From Longitalea luteola (lineage in GTDB: Bacteria; Bacteroidota; Bacteroidia; Chitinophagales; Chitinophagaceae), in NCBI RefSeq assembly GCF_017356035.1, contig NZ_JAFIQX010000011.1, positions 186,001-250,000 of the forward strand: 64,000 nucleotides of DNA, in the 5' to 3' direction. A model generated the notes under the pieces. That model did no database searches, was not told where the DNA came from, and saw only the letters and a list, made by a program, of their open reading frames with translations. Below, in pieces: positions 17,299 through 26,448 of this stretch (its first letter is position 1; each line of letters opens with the position of its first letter). Position numbers and translations under genes: made by a program.

Positions 17299-17970
17299 CT
17301 AGCCCAACACCCTGAAGAGCATATCAAGGATAAACTGGCTGGTAAACTCCGCATTATTTTTACTCTTATTATCCGTTAACCGCGGCAAATTGATGCTGAA
17401 GAACTGCTGCTGGTGCGACGCTTCAATTAAAGTAGTGCTTAATGATTTGGGATATTTGTAATGCGGATTGTATTCTTTTATAACCTCGGAGATCTTGCCG
17501 CACAGATCCTTATACGGTTTAAAAGCCTCATCTCTGTTGATCTCAGCCACCTCCTTGATCAAATAGACCTTGCTGCTTTCCGCAATTACCACCTGGTTTA
17601 ACGCGCTTTTGTCATAATCATATAATCCGGAACTTGCCGGCAATTCATTGGTCAGCAGGTCGACTATGATCTTTAATTTATCTTTGGGCTGTTTAACATT
17701 TTGCAGCTTGAACAGCAGCAGGAACTCCATATAACTCCAGTACCAGTTGAGAATATAGAGCAGGATGCGGTGCTTGCTTTCAAAATACCTGTAAATGGTA
17801 GCTTCCGTGGTGTTTATTTCTGTGGCCAGTTTTTTAATAGTGAACTGCTCAAATCCTAATTTGTAGATCAGGTCAATCGACTTTTTTACGATCTCTTTTC
17901 CGATCGCGCTGCTTTCCGGGTCCTTTAAATAGATTTTCCCGTTCACCTTAAAATTTACCAGGAAGTCCAT
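17299..17970 (-). CDS. TetR/AcrR-family transcriptional regulator
   Basis: A 223-residue protein whose residues about 25-75 form the TetR helix-turn-helix: GFEQFTIKKLATEINTTEATIYRYFESKHRILLYI. The rest is an all-helical ligand domain with no recognisable pocket signature. It is divergent from the carbonic anhydrase gene, and a perfect 15-bp palindrome sits between the two starts. I infer that it controls itself and possibly the carbonic anhydrase. The ligand is unknown. Confidence 0.88.
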   Translation of the reverse strand: MDFLVNFKVNGKIYLKDPESSAIGKEIVKKSIDLIYKLGFEQFTIKKLATEINTTEATIYRYFESKHRILLYILNWYWSYMEFLLLFKLQNVKQPKDKLKIIVDLLTNELPASSGLYDYDKSALNQVVIAESSKVYLIKEVAEINRDEAFKPYKDLCGKISEVIKEYNPHYKYPKSLSTTLIEASHQQQFFSINLPRLTDNKSKNNAEFTSQFILDMLFRVLG

Positions 17971-18033
17971 TCATTACAATTTGCCGTAAAGATATTTAAT
18001 ATTTCAAGCGATAAAATTAATCCTATATTTAAC

Positions 18034-18048
18034 AATAGTATTACTATT
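18034..18048. promoter_or_regulatory. Perfect palindrome between divergent tetR-type and carbonic anhydrase genes
   Basis: AATAGTA, one central base, TACTATT form an exact dyad. It lies 64 bp from the TetR-type start and 88 bp from the carbonic anhydrase start, overlapping the likely promoter zone. This fits a TetR-dimer operator. Confidence 0.55.
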
Positions 18049-18135
18049 ATTCGATAAAGTAATTATATTTTGCGCCCCGAATGTAACCTATTGGAACAGA
18101 CAAGTCCCATTTGTTATTTTAAAACCTAAAGAAGC

Positions 18136-18759
18136 ATGCGCACACAAACCAAAGAAACTCAAATGAGTTTAACACCCGAAAAAGCTTTGACCATATTAAA
18201 GGAGGGCAACGAAAGATTTATCCATAATTTAAAAGCCAACAGGAACCTGCTGCAACAGGTAAATGAAACGTCTACCGGACAATTCCCGTTTGCTACGATC
18301 TTAAGCTGCATAGACAGCCGCACCTCCGCCGAGCTTATTTTCGACCAGGGCCTGGGCGACATTTTCAGTATCCGCATAGCCGGTAATATATTAAATGAAG
18401 ATATCCTGGGCAGTATGGAATTCGCCACCAAAGTGGCAGGCTCGAAGATCATTGTGGTGCTTGGCCATACGAAATGCGGCGCTATCGTGGGAGCCTGTAA
18501 CCATGTTGAGCTGGGCAACCTGACCACATTGTTAAGTAAAATTCAACCCGCTATTGAGCAGGAAACCACTATCAAAGAGAACCGCACAGGCAGCAACCCT
18601 GAATTCGTAAAAAATGTAACCAGCCTGAACGTAAAACTCACGATAGAAAGAATAAGAAAAGAAAGCCCTGTAGTGGCTGAACTGGAGAAAGAAGGTAAAA
18701 TAAAGATCATTGGTGCTATGTACGATGTAGAAACAGGTAAAGTGACCTTTGATGAATAA
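18136..18759 (+). CDS. Beta-class carbonic anhydrase
   Basis: The 207-residue protein shows the beta-carbonic anhydrase zinc ligands: C58 with the Asp-Arg dyad in SCIDSR, and H111 with C114 in GHTKCGA. It catalyses reversible hydration of CO2 to bicarbonate in the cytoplasm. There is no signal peptide. An alternative start is the Met at residue 10 (18163). The gene is monocistronic: divergent regulator upstream and strong terminator downstream. Confidence 0.93.
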   Translation: MRTQTKETQMSLTPEKALTILKEGNERFIHNLKANRNLLQQVNETSTGQFPFATILSCIDSRTSAELIFDQGLGDIFSIRIAGNILNEDILGSMEFATKVAGSKIIVVLGHTKCGAIVGACNHVELGNLTTLLSKIQPAIEQETTIKENRTGSNPEFVKNVTSLNVKLTIERIRKESPVVAELEKEGKIKIIGAMYDVETGKVTFDE

Positions 18760-18787
18760 TTAGCATCGAACCGACCTGAAGGCAAGG

Positions 18788-18820
18788 GGCTTCCGCAGAA
18801 CGGCGGAAGCCTTTTGTTTT
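18788..18820 (+). terminator. Intrinsic terminator of the carbonic anhydrase gene
   Basis: GGCTTCCGC and GCGGAAGCC form a perfect 9-bp stem with a 6-nt loop, followed by TTTTGTTTT. Confidence 0.9.
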
Positions 18821-18949
18821 ATTAACAGAAGCCATTTGATGAAATTTTGCCATAGAAGTGTGGAACGAAACTGACTAAATGAGCGTTAAATGCAATCTTT
18901 CAGATGGCAGGCGAATTGAGGTTTTGATACCATATTAAATTAAAGGATC

Positions 18950-19414
18950 ATGAAAACAACGGCAATTGCGCAGCTTACCATTTCAAGCCCTGCATTCGGT
19001 AACGAGGAAAATATTCCGTCGAAATATACCTGCAATGGCGATGGAATAAACCCTCCGTTGGAGATCAAAAACATACCTGAGGGTACGCAAACACTTGCCA
19101 TCATTGTTGAAGACCCGGATGCACCAAACGGAATATACGATCATTGGGTTGTATGGAATATAAAACCTACCAACATCATCCCTGAAAATTCCAACCCCGG
19201 TATTTCCGGTAATAACTCTGCCGGTAAAACCGGCTACCATCCCCCCTGTCCGCCAACCGGCACGCATCGATATTATTTTCATGTATTCGCCCTGGACCAT
19301 CATCTTGACCTGATACCGGGAGGACCCAAAGAAAAATTGCAGGAGGCCATGGAGGCGCACATCCTTGCCAGTGGAACCATCATAGGTACTTATAAGAGGC
19401 TGGCCAAATTATAA
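18950..19414 (+). CDS. YbhB/YbcL-type PEBP (Raf kinase inhibitor-like) protein
   Basis: The 154 residues contain the PEBP signatures SPAFGNEENIPSKYTCNGDG, VEDPDAPNG, DHWVVWNI and the ligand-site GYHPPCPPTGTHRYYFHVFAL. The family binds anionic or phospholipid-like ligands, but the bacterial role is not established. No signal peptide is seen. It stands alone between the carbonic anhydrase gene and a convergent SRPBCC gene. Confidence 0.9.
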   Translation: MKTTAIAQLTISSPAFGNEENIPSKYTCNGDGINPPLEIKNIPEGTQTLAIIVEDPDAPNGIYDHWVVWNIKPTNIIPENSNPGISGNNSAGKTGYHPPCPPTGTHRYYFHVFALDHHLDLIPGGPKEKLQEAMEAHILASGTIIGTYKRLAKL

Positions 19415-19460
19415 TGTGACCAGCGGCCACGCTTGGCTGAAACAGCGGTTACGCTTATAA

Positions 19461-19961
19461 TTACTCTACCCGATGTTGATTAGGCCAAGGCCGGCCCTTG
19501 CCTGTTTCGCAGAAGCGTTTCAGGCTTCGCAGAAACCTGCCCCACGTGTAATTGCATTCCGAAAACATGGGCGTGTATTCCTGCCAGTTATCGTGCTGGA
19601 AGATCAGCAGGGTTATATTGTCAGTATTTGTAAGTTGTTGTAGCTGATCTGCTAATTCCGGATGGGCATTCAGCAGGGCATCTTTATCTCCCGGTAGTAG
19701 TTTAAAGCTGATGGTAGTATCTAACCATTCGTTTGCCCCTGCAATGCAAACCCATTTAACCGCTTCGTTGGGTTTCAGTTCCATGATCTCCATTTCCTTA
19801 AAATATTCCGGTCCAAACGGGAACCGCGCCACGCTTTCAGGTTCGGGCTTTGCCTGTGCGTCGGGTGTCCACCAGGCCGATAATCCTTCCTGACCTGCAA
19901 TGGCATTATAAACTTTTTCCACTGGTGCTCCTATAATCAATTCATGGCGGATGTGTGGCAT
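19461..19961 (-). CDS. SRPBCC (AHSA1-like) domain protein
   Basis: From the ATG at 19961 the protein has 166 residues and opens directly with the START-like fold: HELIIGAPVEKVYNAIAGQEGLSAWWTPDA. The middle contains WVCIAGANEWLDTTISF and the end NYTWGRFLRSLKRFCETGKG, typical of AHSA1/polyketide-cyclase-like proteins. These form a hydrophobic ligand cavity, and the ligand here is unknown. An in-frame start 45 codons upstream is rejected because the added residues are basic and unlike the family. Confidence 0.85.
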   Translation of the reverse strand: MPHIRHELIIGAPVEKVYNAIAGQEGLSAWWTPDAQAKPEPESVARFPFGPEYFKEMEIMELKPNEAVKWVCIAGANEWLDTTISFKLLPGDKDALLNAHPELADQLQQLTNTDNITLLIFQHDNWQEYTPMFSECNYTWGRFLRSLKRFCETGKGRPWPNQHRVE

Positions 19962-20156
19962 TTTCGATATGTTTCTGTTACCCAAATTTACAATGGAACC
20001 GGATACAAAAGCGTTGACTTTCGTCAACCGTTTTGGCAAGTGCCTAATCATTGTCATGAAAAAATGTAAAACCCCGGCGATACGGCGCAGCTGCATTCCA
20101 TGTAAACCGTTGTATTGCGTGGATTCGCGTTTCTATATAAGGTTTTGTTTGTCGCT

Positions 20157-21638
20157 TTATTGATTCACCATCATAAAGTCTTTGAAGAACGCTGCTTGTT
20201 CAACCGATCCTTTTGACACCAGGCCTACCCGTACGGCCCTGTCCCACGGGGGCAGATACGAGATGTCGGCAGCTTTCCTGTTAAGCACATTAAACTTTCT
20301 ACCACCTGCCCTGTACGTAAAGGTGGCCTGCGTATTATTCTTTACCTGTACCCTTAATTTTACATTTGAGGCTTTCTTAATTCGGTGTTCAACAATAATG
20401 TGCGCTTCATCTTTCTTCACTTCTACCAAACGAATGCTATTGCTGTCGATCACTGCATATAAAATATTCTTATCATCCCCTATCAAAGCAAGTCCTGCCT
20501 GTGATGTAGATCTTTTTTGCACGGTAACTTCTGCTGAATAATTGGCGGCTAAAACAGACTGGCCAATGTAAGCGCCGGAATTTGAAGAAAGTGCAGCCAG
20601 TTTAAGAGTATTCTTTTCAATTTGGTATTGCACCTTTTGAAAGATGCTCCAATGCCAGTTACCGGAAAGTTGCTGGTCTGAAAAGTCATCAACAATTTTT
20701 TCCGGCTTCGTCGTCTTGCCATAATTAGTACCATTTAAAAACCGCAGCCATCCATCGGGGGTAAATTGAAACTCATTCAGCAAACCCTGCCTTCCGCCGT
20801 ATGCTCCCGTATTTGTGCTATAAGCATGGTAAAGAAAATAATACTTACCATCCTTTTCAACTGGTGTTCCATGGCCCGGACATTTCCAATCAGTATCGTC
20901 TGCCAACACCGGGTTGCCCGGATATTTTTCCCAGGGACCAAGCAGGTTCTTAGCTCTTGCAATGCCGGTTCCATAAGTGCAGGTTTTACCGCAGCAGGCA
21001 GCTGCCGCATAAAACGCATAATAGTAATCGTTCTTTTTTATTATAGAAACACCTTCCACCAGGCCTTTTTCCCATGCCACATCTGCACGGAACAGTTCCT
21101 TTTTTTCCCCTACCAAAGCTGTTCTGTCTTCCTTTATTTCTGCGGCCCAGATAGGGGTGGGTTTGCCTACACTGTTACCATCTTCCTTCCAGATCACATA
21201 CAGCTTTCCATCTTCATCCCGCATGGGAAAAGCGTCTATGGAACCCACTTCCTGGCACATAAGCGGTCCAAGGTCCCGATAAGGCCCTTCGGGTTTGTCT
21301 GCAACCGCTGCTGCAATACAGAGGTTCCCATCTTTTTTGTGGGCGGTATAATACAAATACACCTTGCCATTATCGTAAGTGATCTCGGGCGCCCACATGT
21401 AATAGTCGGCCCAGGCGGGCACGGTTGTAAACACATGACCAGCCGGTTTCCAGTTCACCAGGTCGGCCGAGCGGTATAAAGGGAAAGCGGGAAACCAGTT
21501 GGAGGTTGTACCTACCGCCCAGTAGGCATCGCCGATCCTGACCACTGAAGGATCAGGATGATCACCAGGCAATACCAGCTGCTGCGCATTACCGCTAAAG
21601 ATAAACAGGAAGATTATCAATGATAAGAACAATCGCAT
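20157..21638 (-). CDS. GH43-family glycoside hydrolase, exported
   Basis: A signal peptide (MRLFLSLIIFLFIFSGNAQQ) precedes a five-bladed propeller of GH43 type with the three expected acids: D29 in HPDPSVVR, D135 in SIDAFP and E195 in VEGVSI. The C-terminal 170 residues or so form a beta-sandwich of the kind that follows GH43 beta-xylosidases (VDDFSDQQLSGNWHWS, GAYIGQS). Likely substrates are xylo- or arabino-oligosaccharides; the exact linkage cannot be read from sequence. CCGKTC near residue 222 suggests a structural disulfide. Monocistronic, transcribed away from the small open frame at 21737. Confidence 0.92.
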   Translation of the reverse strand: MRLFLSLIIFLFIFSGNAQQLVLPGDHPDPSVVRIGDAYWAVGTTSNWFPAFPLYRSADLVNWKPAGHVFTTVPAWADYYMWAPEITYDNGKVYLYYTAHKKDGNLCIAAAVADKPEGPYRDLGPLMCQEVGSIDAFPMRDEDGKLYVIWKEDGNSVGKPTPIWAAEIKEDRTALVGEKKELFRADVAWEKGLVEGVSIIKKNDYYYAFYAAAACCGKTCTYGTGIARAKNLLGPWEKYPGNPVLADDTDWKCPGHGTPVEKDGKYYFLYHAYSTNTGAYGGRQGLLNEFQFTPDGWLRFLNGTNYGKTTKPEKIVDDFSDQQLSGNWHWSIFQKVQYQIEKNTLKLAALSSNSGAYIGQSVLAANYSAEVTVQKRSTSQAGLALIGDDKNILYAVIDSNSIRLVEVKKDEAHIIVEHRIKKASNVKLRVQVKNNTQATFTYRAGGRKFNVLNRKAADISYLPPWDRAVRVGLVSKGSVEQAAFFKDFMMVNQ

Positions 21639-21736
21639 AACATTACTTTATTGTAATAACCAGACGCTTACCACGTCAAAATAAATAAACCGTACCCAAA
21701 TTTACTGTTCAAAATTTGCCGAATCGTACCAAATCT

Positions 21737-21862
21737 ATGCAACTCATTCCTCAAAATGCTAATATTATAACCGCCATTTTTAATGATGGAAACGTCAGCA
21801 TTTACAATTCCGAAAAAGCAGATGGCAGTAAGGTCAGGATCGTTCATAAAAGCCTGCGTTAG
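21737..21862 (+). CDS. Possible 41-residue peptide
   Basis: An ATG frame encodes MQLIPQNANIITAIFNDG and continues to KVRIVHKSLR before its stop. The composition looks protein-like and it fills the gap between two minus-strand genes. It has no signal peptide, domain or clear ribosome-binding site, so it may equally be chance or a gene remnant. Confidence 0.2.
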   Translation: MQLIPQNANIITAIFNDGNVSIYNSEKADGSKVRIVHKSLR

Positions 21863-21876
21863 GCAAACACAAGCTT

Positions 21877-23682
21877 TTATTGCAGACCTATCTCAATTTG
21901 CCGCTCGAGGTAAGGCACGATGTCTTCGCTGGCGCCAACGGATCTGTTAATGATGCGGCCGTTCTTATCAATTACGATATGTACCGGTAAAGCGTCAATA
22001 TTATACCGTTCAATAACACCTGCCACATTGTTCACAACCGTATAGTTGAATTGCCTGTTCCTGAAAAAGGAACGCAGCTTTTCTGTTTTATCTGATGTGA
22101 TGGCCAGAAAAACGACCTTGTCATTTGATCTGAACTTTTCTACCAGCTTGTTGAGTTGAGGCATTTCTCTAATACAGGGGCCGCAGCCTGTTCCCCAAAA
22201 GTTCAGTACTACCACTTTTCCCTTCAGGCTTGACAGCTGCACCTTATTGCCGGCCAGATCGGAGCCGCTCAAATCGGGTGCCACAAGTTGGTCAACCGGG
22301 TTGGGCCTGCTCCTGACTTTATTTGTAAATTCATCCCAGTTTTTATGCGGGGTACTGCAATAGGGAAATATAACCCGCATGCTATCCAGCCATTCGGCTT
22401 TTCCCGATCTATACAGCGCTGTATAGTCATCCAGTGCACAATTCCAGTTGCCCACCGCCCGGTAGGCCCTGGCCCGTACCTGCAACAGCTCCGGTGTGAA
22501 ATTATCTTCATGGTTAGTTCCTTTGATGTGATACAAGCCAGCCGAAGCATACACGATCGCTTGCTGGTAGTTTTGCTGCAACAGGTATAACTGCGACAGC
22601 ATTTGTAATAATGAACTCATGTATCTGTTATGGTTAGATAGCCGGTACTCATGATTGATGCTGCCGTCCTGCCATTGACGAAGGGCCCGCAAGAGCATCG
22701 CTTCAGCCGAATCCAGGTGCTCGCGGCGATCAATGTAAATGCCGGGCAGTATGCTCAGGCCGAGGTAAGACATCTTTCCCTGCCGGTAAAGCGGTAATAA
22801 CGTCTGCTCAAAATCGCCTACGGTCATTGTGCGGTCATCATACAGGTACCAGTTTACAACCAGATCTGAAGCCAACGCCGAACCGGGCCATTTTTTATAG
22901 ATCGCGGCCAATTGCCGCTTAACAGTATCCTGTATCGGCTTGCCGGATGCTTTATAATACTCATAGTCGTAGATGGTGAATGCAAAATCCGTTTCCTCGG
23001 CTGCAGGATAACGATGAAACATTTCAAAGAGACAGGTACGTGCCTCGTTCAATTTATTCGTCTTTGCATAGCCGATACAGATGGCAGCCAGCAGTCCCGC
23101 CTCCGGCAATCGCTGACGTTTACGGGCTGCTACCAAACGGGGGAGTAATCTATCGATGACGGACTGGCATTCCTCGGGTGACTTCTTCAAGGACAACACA
23201 TTAAAATATTTGCCATAAGCCAGGTAATTATCGGGATGATAGCCAATCTCCTTCTCAAATGCGGCACTCAGTTTTCCTGTTAAAAAGCTTTCAAAAAAAG
23301 CGCCTGCCACCGGTGTTTTCCTGTCGGATTCATACACATGCATCTGCTGCATCGCCTTTTCATCATCTTTGTTGAGCGAATAAAACCGGATACTAAGCGA
23401 AGCTGCATCGGCAGGCACCAGCAGCGACGCATGCAATACAGAATCACCCGACAGGCTGCGGGTATACCATTGAAACCCTCCATGCCGCGTGAAAATGGAG
23501 ATCTTTGCATACAAGGGTACAGACCCACTTAATGTGGCTTGAGGATGATCGGGCCGGTACGTGATCAGCAGGCTGTCTCCGGCACAGGGATATTGCGGTT
23601 GTACAGTCACTGGCTGGGCAAATGCGCTTGCGGCAGGCAGCAGTAAAAGTGCGCTTATAGCAACATGCAATTGTTTTGTCAC
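21877..23682 (-). CDS. TlpA/ResA-like thioredoxin-domain protein with helical repeats
   Basis: A 601-residue exported protein: signal peptide MTKQLHVAISALLLLPAASAFA, a beta-rich N-terminal part to about residue 120, then a long TPR-like helical stretch (residues about 130-440). The C-terminal thioredoxin fold of AhpC/TlpA type has VVVLNFWGTGCGPCIREMP with the redox pair CGPC, and the cis-Pro region ALPVHIVIDKNG. It should act as a periplasmic thiol-disulfide oxidoreductase; this multi-domain layout is common in Chitinophagaceae. It is divergent from the two-component pair at 23.9 kb. Confidence 0.85.
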   Translation of the reverse strand: MTKQLHVAISALLLLPAASAFAQPVTVQPQYPCAGDSLLITYRPDHPQATLSGSVPLYAKISIFTRHGGFQWYTRSLSGDSVLHASLLVPADAASLSIRFYSLNKDDEKAMQQMHVYESDRKTPVAGAFFESFLTGKLSAAFEKEIGYHPDNYLAYGKYFNVLSLKKSPEECQSVIDRLLPRLVAARKRQRLPEAGLLAAICIGYAKTNKLNEARTCLFEMFHRYPAAEETDFAFTIYDYEYYKASGKPIQDTVKRQLAAIYKKWPGSALASDLVVNWYLYDDRTMTVGDFEQTLLPLYRQGKMSYLGLSILPGIYIDRREHLDSAEAMLLRALRQWQDGSINHEYRLSNHNRYMSSLLQMLSQLYLLQQNYQQAIVYASAGLYHIKGTNHEDNFTPELLQVRARAYRAVGNWNCALDDYTALYRSGKAEWLDSMRVIFPYCSTPHKNWDEFTNKVRSRPNPVDQLVAPDLSGSDLAGNKVQLSSLKGKVVVLNFWGTGCGPCIREMPQLNKLVEKFRSNDKVVFLAITSDKTEKLRSFFRNRQFNYTVVNNVAGVIERYNIDALPVHIVIDKNGRIINRSVGASEDIVPYLERQIEIGLQ

Positions 23683-23914
23683 AAGTAGTAATTTTAGCTC
23701 AAAATAATCATGGGTACCGGACGGAGAAAAAAAGTATTGACGAATTAACTATTCGTTGTGTTGAACTGCCTGATCAGGCAACCCGGAATACTAAAGCCAT
23801 CCGGTATTTGATAATGGTCACCCGGAATAACAGATTCGTCATCGTTTTAATGGAGTTCGTCCCTGAAAAAAATAGTTTACTGAAAAAAGAAGAACTTTAC
23901 AGGGCTAATTGCTT

Positions 23915-25045
23915 ATGAATGCTATCGCCGCAAAAAAACAAGGTATCGGGCGCCGTTTTACCCAATGGCTTATTAGCACCTGGGAGCTTTCGTTTATAAA
24001 TAAATGGTACCGCATCGCACTGCATACCGGTTTCTGGCTGGTGCTATTGTTCTTTGGACTAAGGGAAAGTGTAATTGTGCATATTACTGTCAGGGACCCC
24101 TTTGCAGTCGCTTTTTCAGGCATTCTTCTTACGCTTTATTTGTTCTATCCATTGGTATATTGTATTGTGCCATTATTTCAAAAAAGGAAATGGGTAACAG
24201 TAGTATGTCTGTTTATAATCTATTATATAGCGGCTGTCTATCTCCGCTCATATCACATTGTGCGTAATGTAAGCGGGCCCAATGTATGGGTGGAAGGGCA
24301 GGATTTCTGGACATTTGTGTACAGGAACCATGTGCGCCCCTTCAAGCTTTTGGAAGGCTTTATCAGCAGTATTACAGGGCTTATAAGTATCATATACATT
24401 CCGTTAACCCTGAAATTCCTTCGTTATGCTTATAAAAAGAACGCACGGCAAAACCAGCTTGAAAAAGAAAAAACCCAACTTGAGCTGAATTTCCTGAAAG
24501 CACAGATCAATCCGCATCTCCTGTTCAATACGCTCAACAACCTGCAATCGTTCATTATACATGGGGAGAAAGAAAGATCGGTGGGTTTACTGACCGGACT
24601 GGCGAATCTGCTTCGATTGTCGCTGTATGAATACAGGGATGAATATGTTACCCTTTCGCAGGAGATCAAATTACTGCGCAATTATATTGCGGTGGAAAGT
24701 GTGCGGCATGACGAATATTCACAGATTGAATTGGATATAGCGGAAACTAACTTATCTTACCAGCTGCCTGCCTTGTTATTCATGCCCCTGGTTGAAAATG
24801 CTTTTAAATACAGTTATACGCTGGAAAGATCTTACGTTCGCATCTGCCTCCGGACCGTTAACGACCAACTGCAGTTGGAAATATTTAATACCTGTACCAC
24901 ACAGAGAAGTGCATCAGGAGGAATAGGTCTGGCGAATGTTAAAAAACGGCTGGAGTACTATTTCCCCGGCCGCCATAATTTTACCTGTACCGACAAAGGC
25001 GACAATTATACCGTGAACCTAACAATCTATCCCGCTAAAAAATGA
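23915..25045 (+). CDS. LytS/YehU-type sensor histidine kinase
   Basis: About 376 residues. The N-terminal 160 carry four hydrophobic membrane helices without a large periplasmic sensor. The kinase core has the family His motif LELNFLKAQINPHLLFNTLNN, the N box MPLVENAFKYS and the G box GGIGLANVKKRL. It phosphorylates the LytTR regulator encoded next, whose ATG overlaps this gene's stop (ATGA at 25042). The start at 23915 is an ATG; a TTG two codons upstream is the alternative. Confidence 0.93.
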   Translation: MNAIAAKKQGIGRRFTQWLISTWELSFINKWYRIALHTGFWLVLLFFGLRESVIVHITVRDPFAVAFSGILLTLYLFYPLVYCIVPLFQKRKWVTVVCLFIIYYIAAVYLRSYHIVRNVSGPNVWVEGQDFWTFVYRNHVRPFKLLEGFISSITGLISIIYIPLTLKFLRYAYKKNARQNQLEKEKTQLELNFLKAQINPHLLFNTLNNLQSFIIHGEKERSVGLLTGLANLLRLSLYEYRDEYVTLSQEIKLLRNYIAVESVRHDEYSQIELDIAETNLSYQLPALLFMPLVENAFKYSYTLERSYVRICLRTVNDQLQLEIFNTCTTQRSASGGIGLANVKKRLEYYFPGRHNFTCTDKGDNYTVNLTIYPAKK

Positions 25046-25728
25046 ATTGTATTATTGTTGATGATGAACCCCAGGCAAGAAAATTATTGAATACGTACCT
25101 GGACGCTATACCTGGCTGCACGGTGGTTAAAGTATGCAGAAATGCGGTAGAAGCTTACGAGGTTTTACAAACAGCATCAATCGATGCACTCTTCCTGGAT
25201 ATCAAAATGCCCATGTTAACAGGCACAGATTTCCTGCGTTCGCTTAAAAATCCACCGCTTGTGGTATTTACTACCGCTTATGATAAATATGCTTTGGAGG
25301 GGTATGAATTAAATGTCGTTGATTACCTGCTGAAGCCCATTGCCCTTCCAAGGCTGTTGCAGGCCGTTGAAAAGATCAGAAGCAGGTTGAGCGAGCAAAA
25401 AGCAGTTGCCTCTGCTGACGATCATATCTTTATCAAACAGGATCAAAAACTGCTGAAGTTATCGTTTAACGAGATCCTGTATGTAGAAGGACTGCAGAAC
25501 TATGTTCGAATACACCTGGTACAGCAAACCATCATTGCCGGATACACGATGAAATTGTTTGAAGAAATGTTACCGGCGCAACTATTCATGCGGATCCACC
25601 GGTCGTATATAGTGTATCTTCCTGCTATCAAAGCCATTAAAGGCAACATGGTAGAATTAGCGGCGATCAGTCTACCCATTGGCCTTAGTTATAAAGAGCA
25701 GTTGCTGAGTGCGATCAAAAGAATGTAG
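25042..25728 (+). CDS. LytTR-type response regulator
   Basis: The 228-residue protein has a CheY-like receiver with acidic residues D7/D8 and phosphoacceptor D53 in FLDIKMPMLTG, followed from about residue 130 by a LytTR DNA-binding domain (FIKQDQKLLKLSFNEILYVE, RIHRSYIVYL). It is translationally coupled to the kinase gene. LytTR regulators bind direct repeats at promoters; targets are not evident here. Confidence 0.94.
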   Translation: MNCIIVDDEPQARKLLNTYLDAIPGCTVVKVCRNAVEAYEVLQTASIDALFLDIKMPMLTGTDFLRSLKNPPLVVFTTAYDKYALEGYELNVVDYLLKPIALPRLLQAVEKIRSRLSEQKAVASADDHIFIKQDQKLLKLSFNEILYVEGLQNYVRIHLVQQTIIAGYTMKLFEEMLPAQLFMRIHRSYIVYLPAIKAIKGNMVELAAISLPIGLSYKEQLLSAIKRM

Positions 25729-26295
25729 CCTTTCATTCTTTTTGAAGCGGATCTTCAATAGAATCTTGCAGGCGCCCGCAATTAAAATCATACTTTTTAC
25801 CATAATGTATTTTTCCAAACGAATCAAAATATACGTTTACCGGGAGATGCGCCATTGCCAAACTATACAAGGAGAAACCCCGAATATAGCTTTCAGGGCA
25901 TTATCAGAGAAAATAAAATGGTGTGATTTTGATGCACTATCACCCGATGACATCAACAATTAATACCATAGTAATAGGACAAAGGGGGATCAAGCTGACA
26001 TACCTCTATAAATAGACTGGACAAACCAATAAGTTAGAGTTATCCAGTTTGGGTCCGGGTGACTGGACAATTGTCGAACTCGTATCTAAATGACGTGATG
26101 GAGATTCAACGATTTAAACATGTGACAAATTTCGCGGCTAGAACATTCATTTAATAAAAAAGGCAAGAAAGCTGTTGTTGAGATCTCACATAACACATAT
26201 ACGGAAGGGAAATTGGCTTTTCCCTCGCTTTACAAAAGTTTCTTTAGTGTTTGAGCCAATCCAGCCTGACTGCATTCACATAGTGATAAAAACAA
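25729..26295. other. AT-rich gap with repeated ACTGGACAA motifs
   Basis: No convincing gene. ACTGGACAA occurs at 26016 and, in a longer form (ACTGGACAATTGTCGAAC), at 26062-26079; the same 18-mer returns with one change at 26339-26356. The stretch marks the change from GC-richer core genes to the AT-rich island, so it may be a junction or the ends of a lost mobile element. Confidence 0.4.
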
Positions 26296-26330
26296 ACAAG
26301 GCAGCATTTCTGCTGCCTTGTTTATTTTTG
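26296..26330. terminator. Bidirectional hairpin terminator
   Basis: ACAAGGCAGCA and TGCTGCCTTGT form a perfect 11-bp stem with a 4-nt loop, followed by TTATTTTTG on the plus strand and a T-rich run on the minus strand. It lies downstream of the minus-strand DUF4145 gene. Confidence 0.75.
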
Positions 26331-26448
26331 TCGGGAGCACTGGACAATTGGCGAACCAATTTTTAAATGATTTAAAGGCAATAACGGCTTTTATCGAACA
26401 ATTAGAGTATTAATTACGCCAGCGTATTAAACGGCAATAATAACTGTT

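Noticed and set aside
23676-23918. Plus-strand frame of 80 codons ahead of the LytS gene
   Set aside because: It begins inside the divergent TlpA-like gene, lacks a clear start and matches no fold; the stretch is better read as the divergent promoter region.
25709-25963. Plus-strand frame of 84 codons after the LytTR gene
   Set aside because: It overlaps the end of the regulator gene, has a biased Phe/Arg/Ile composition and no domain or start signal.
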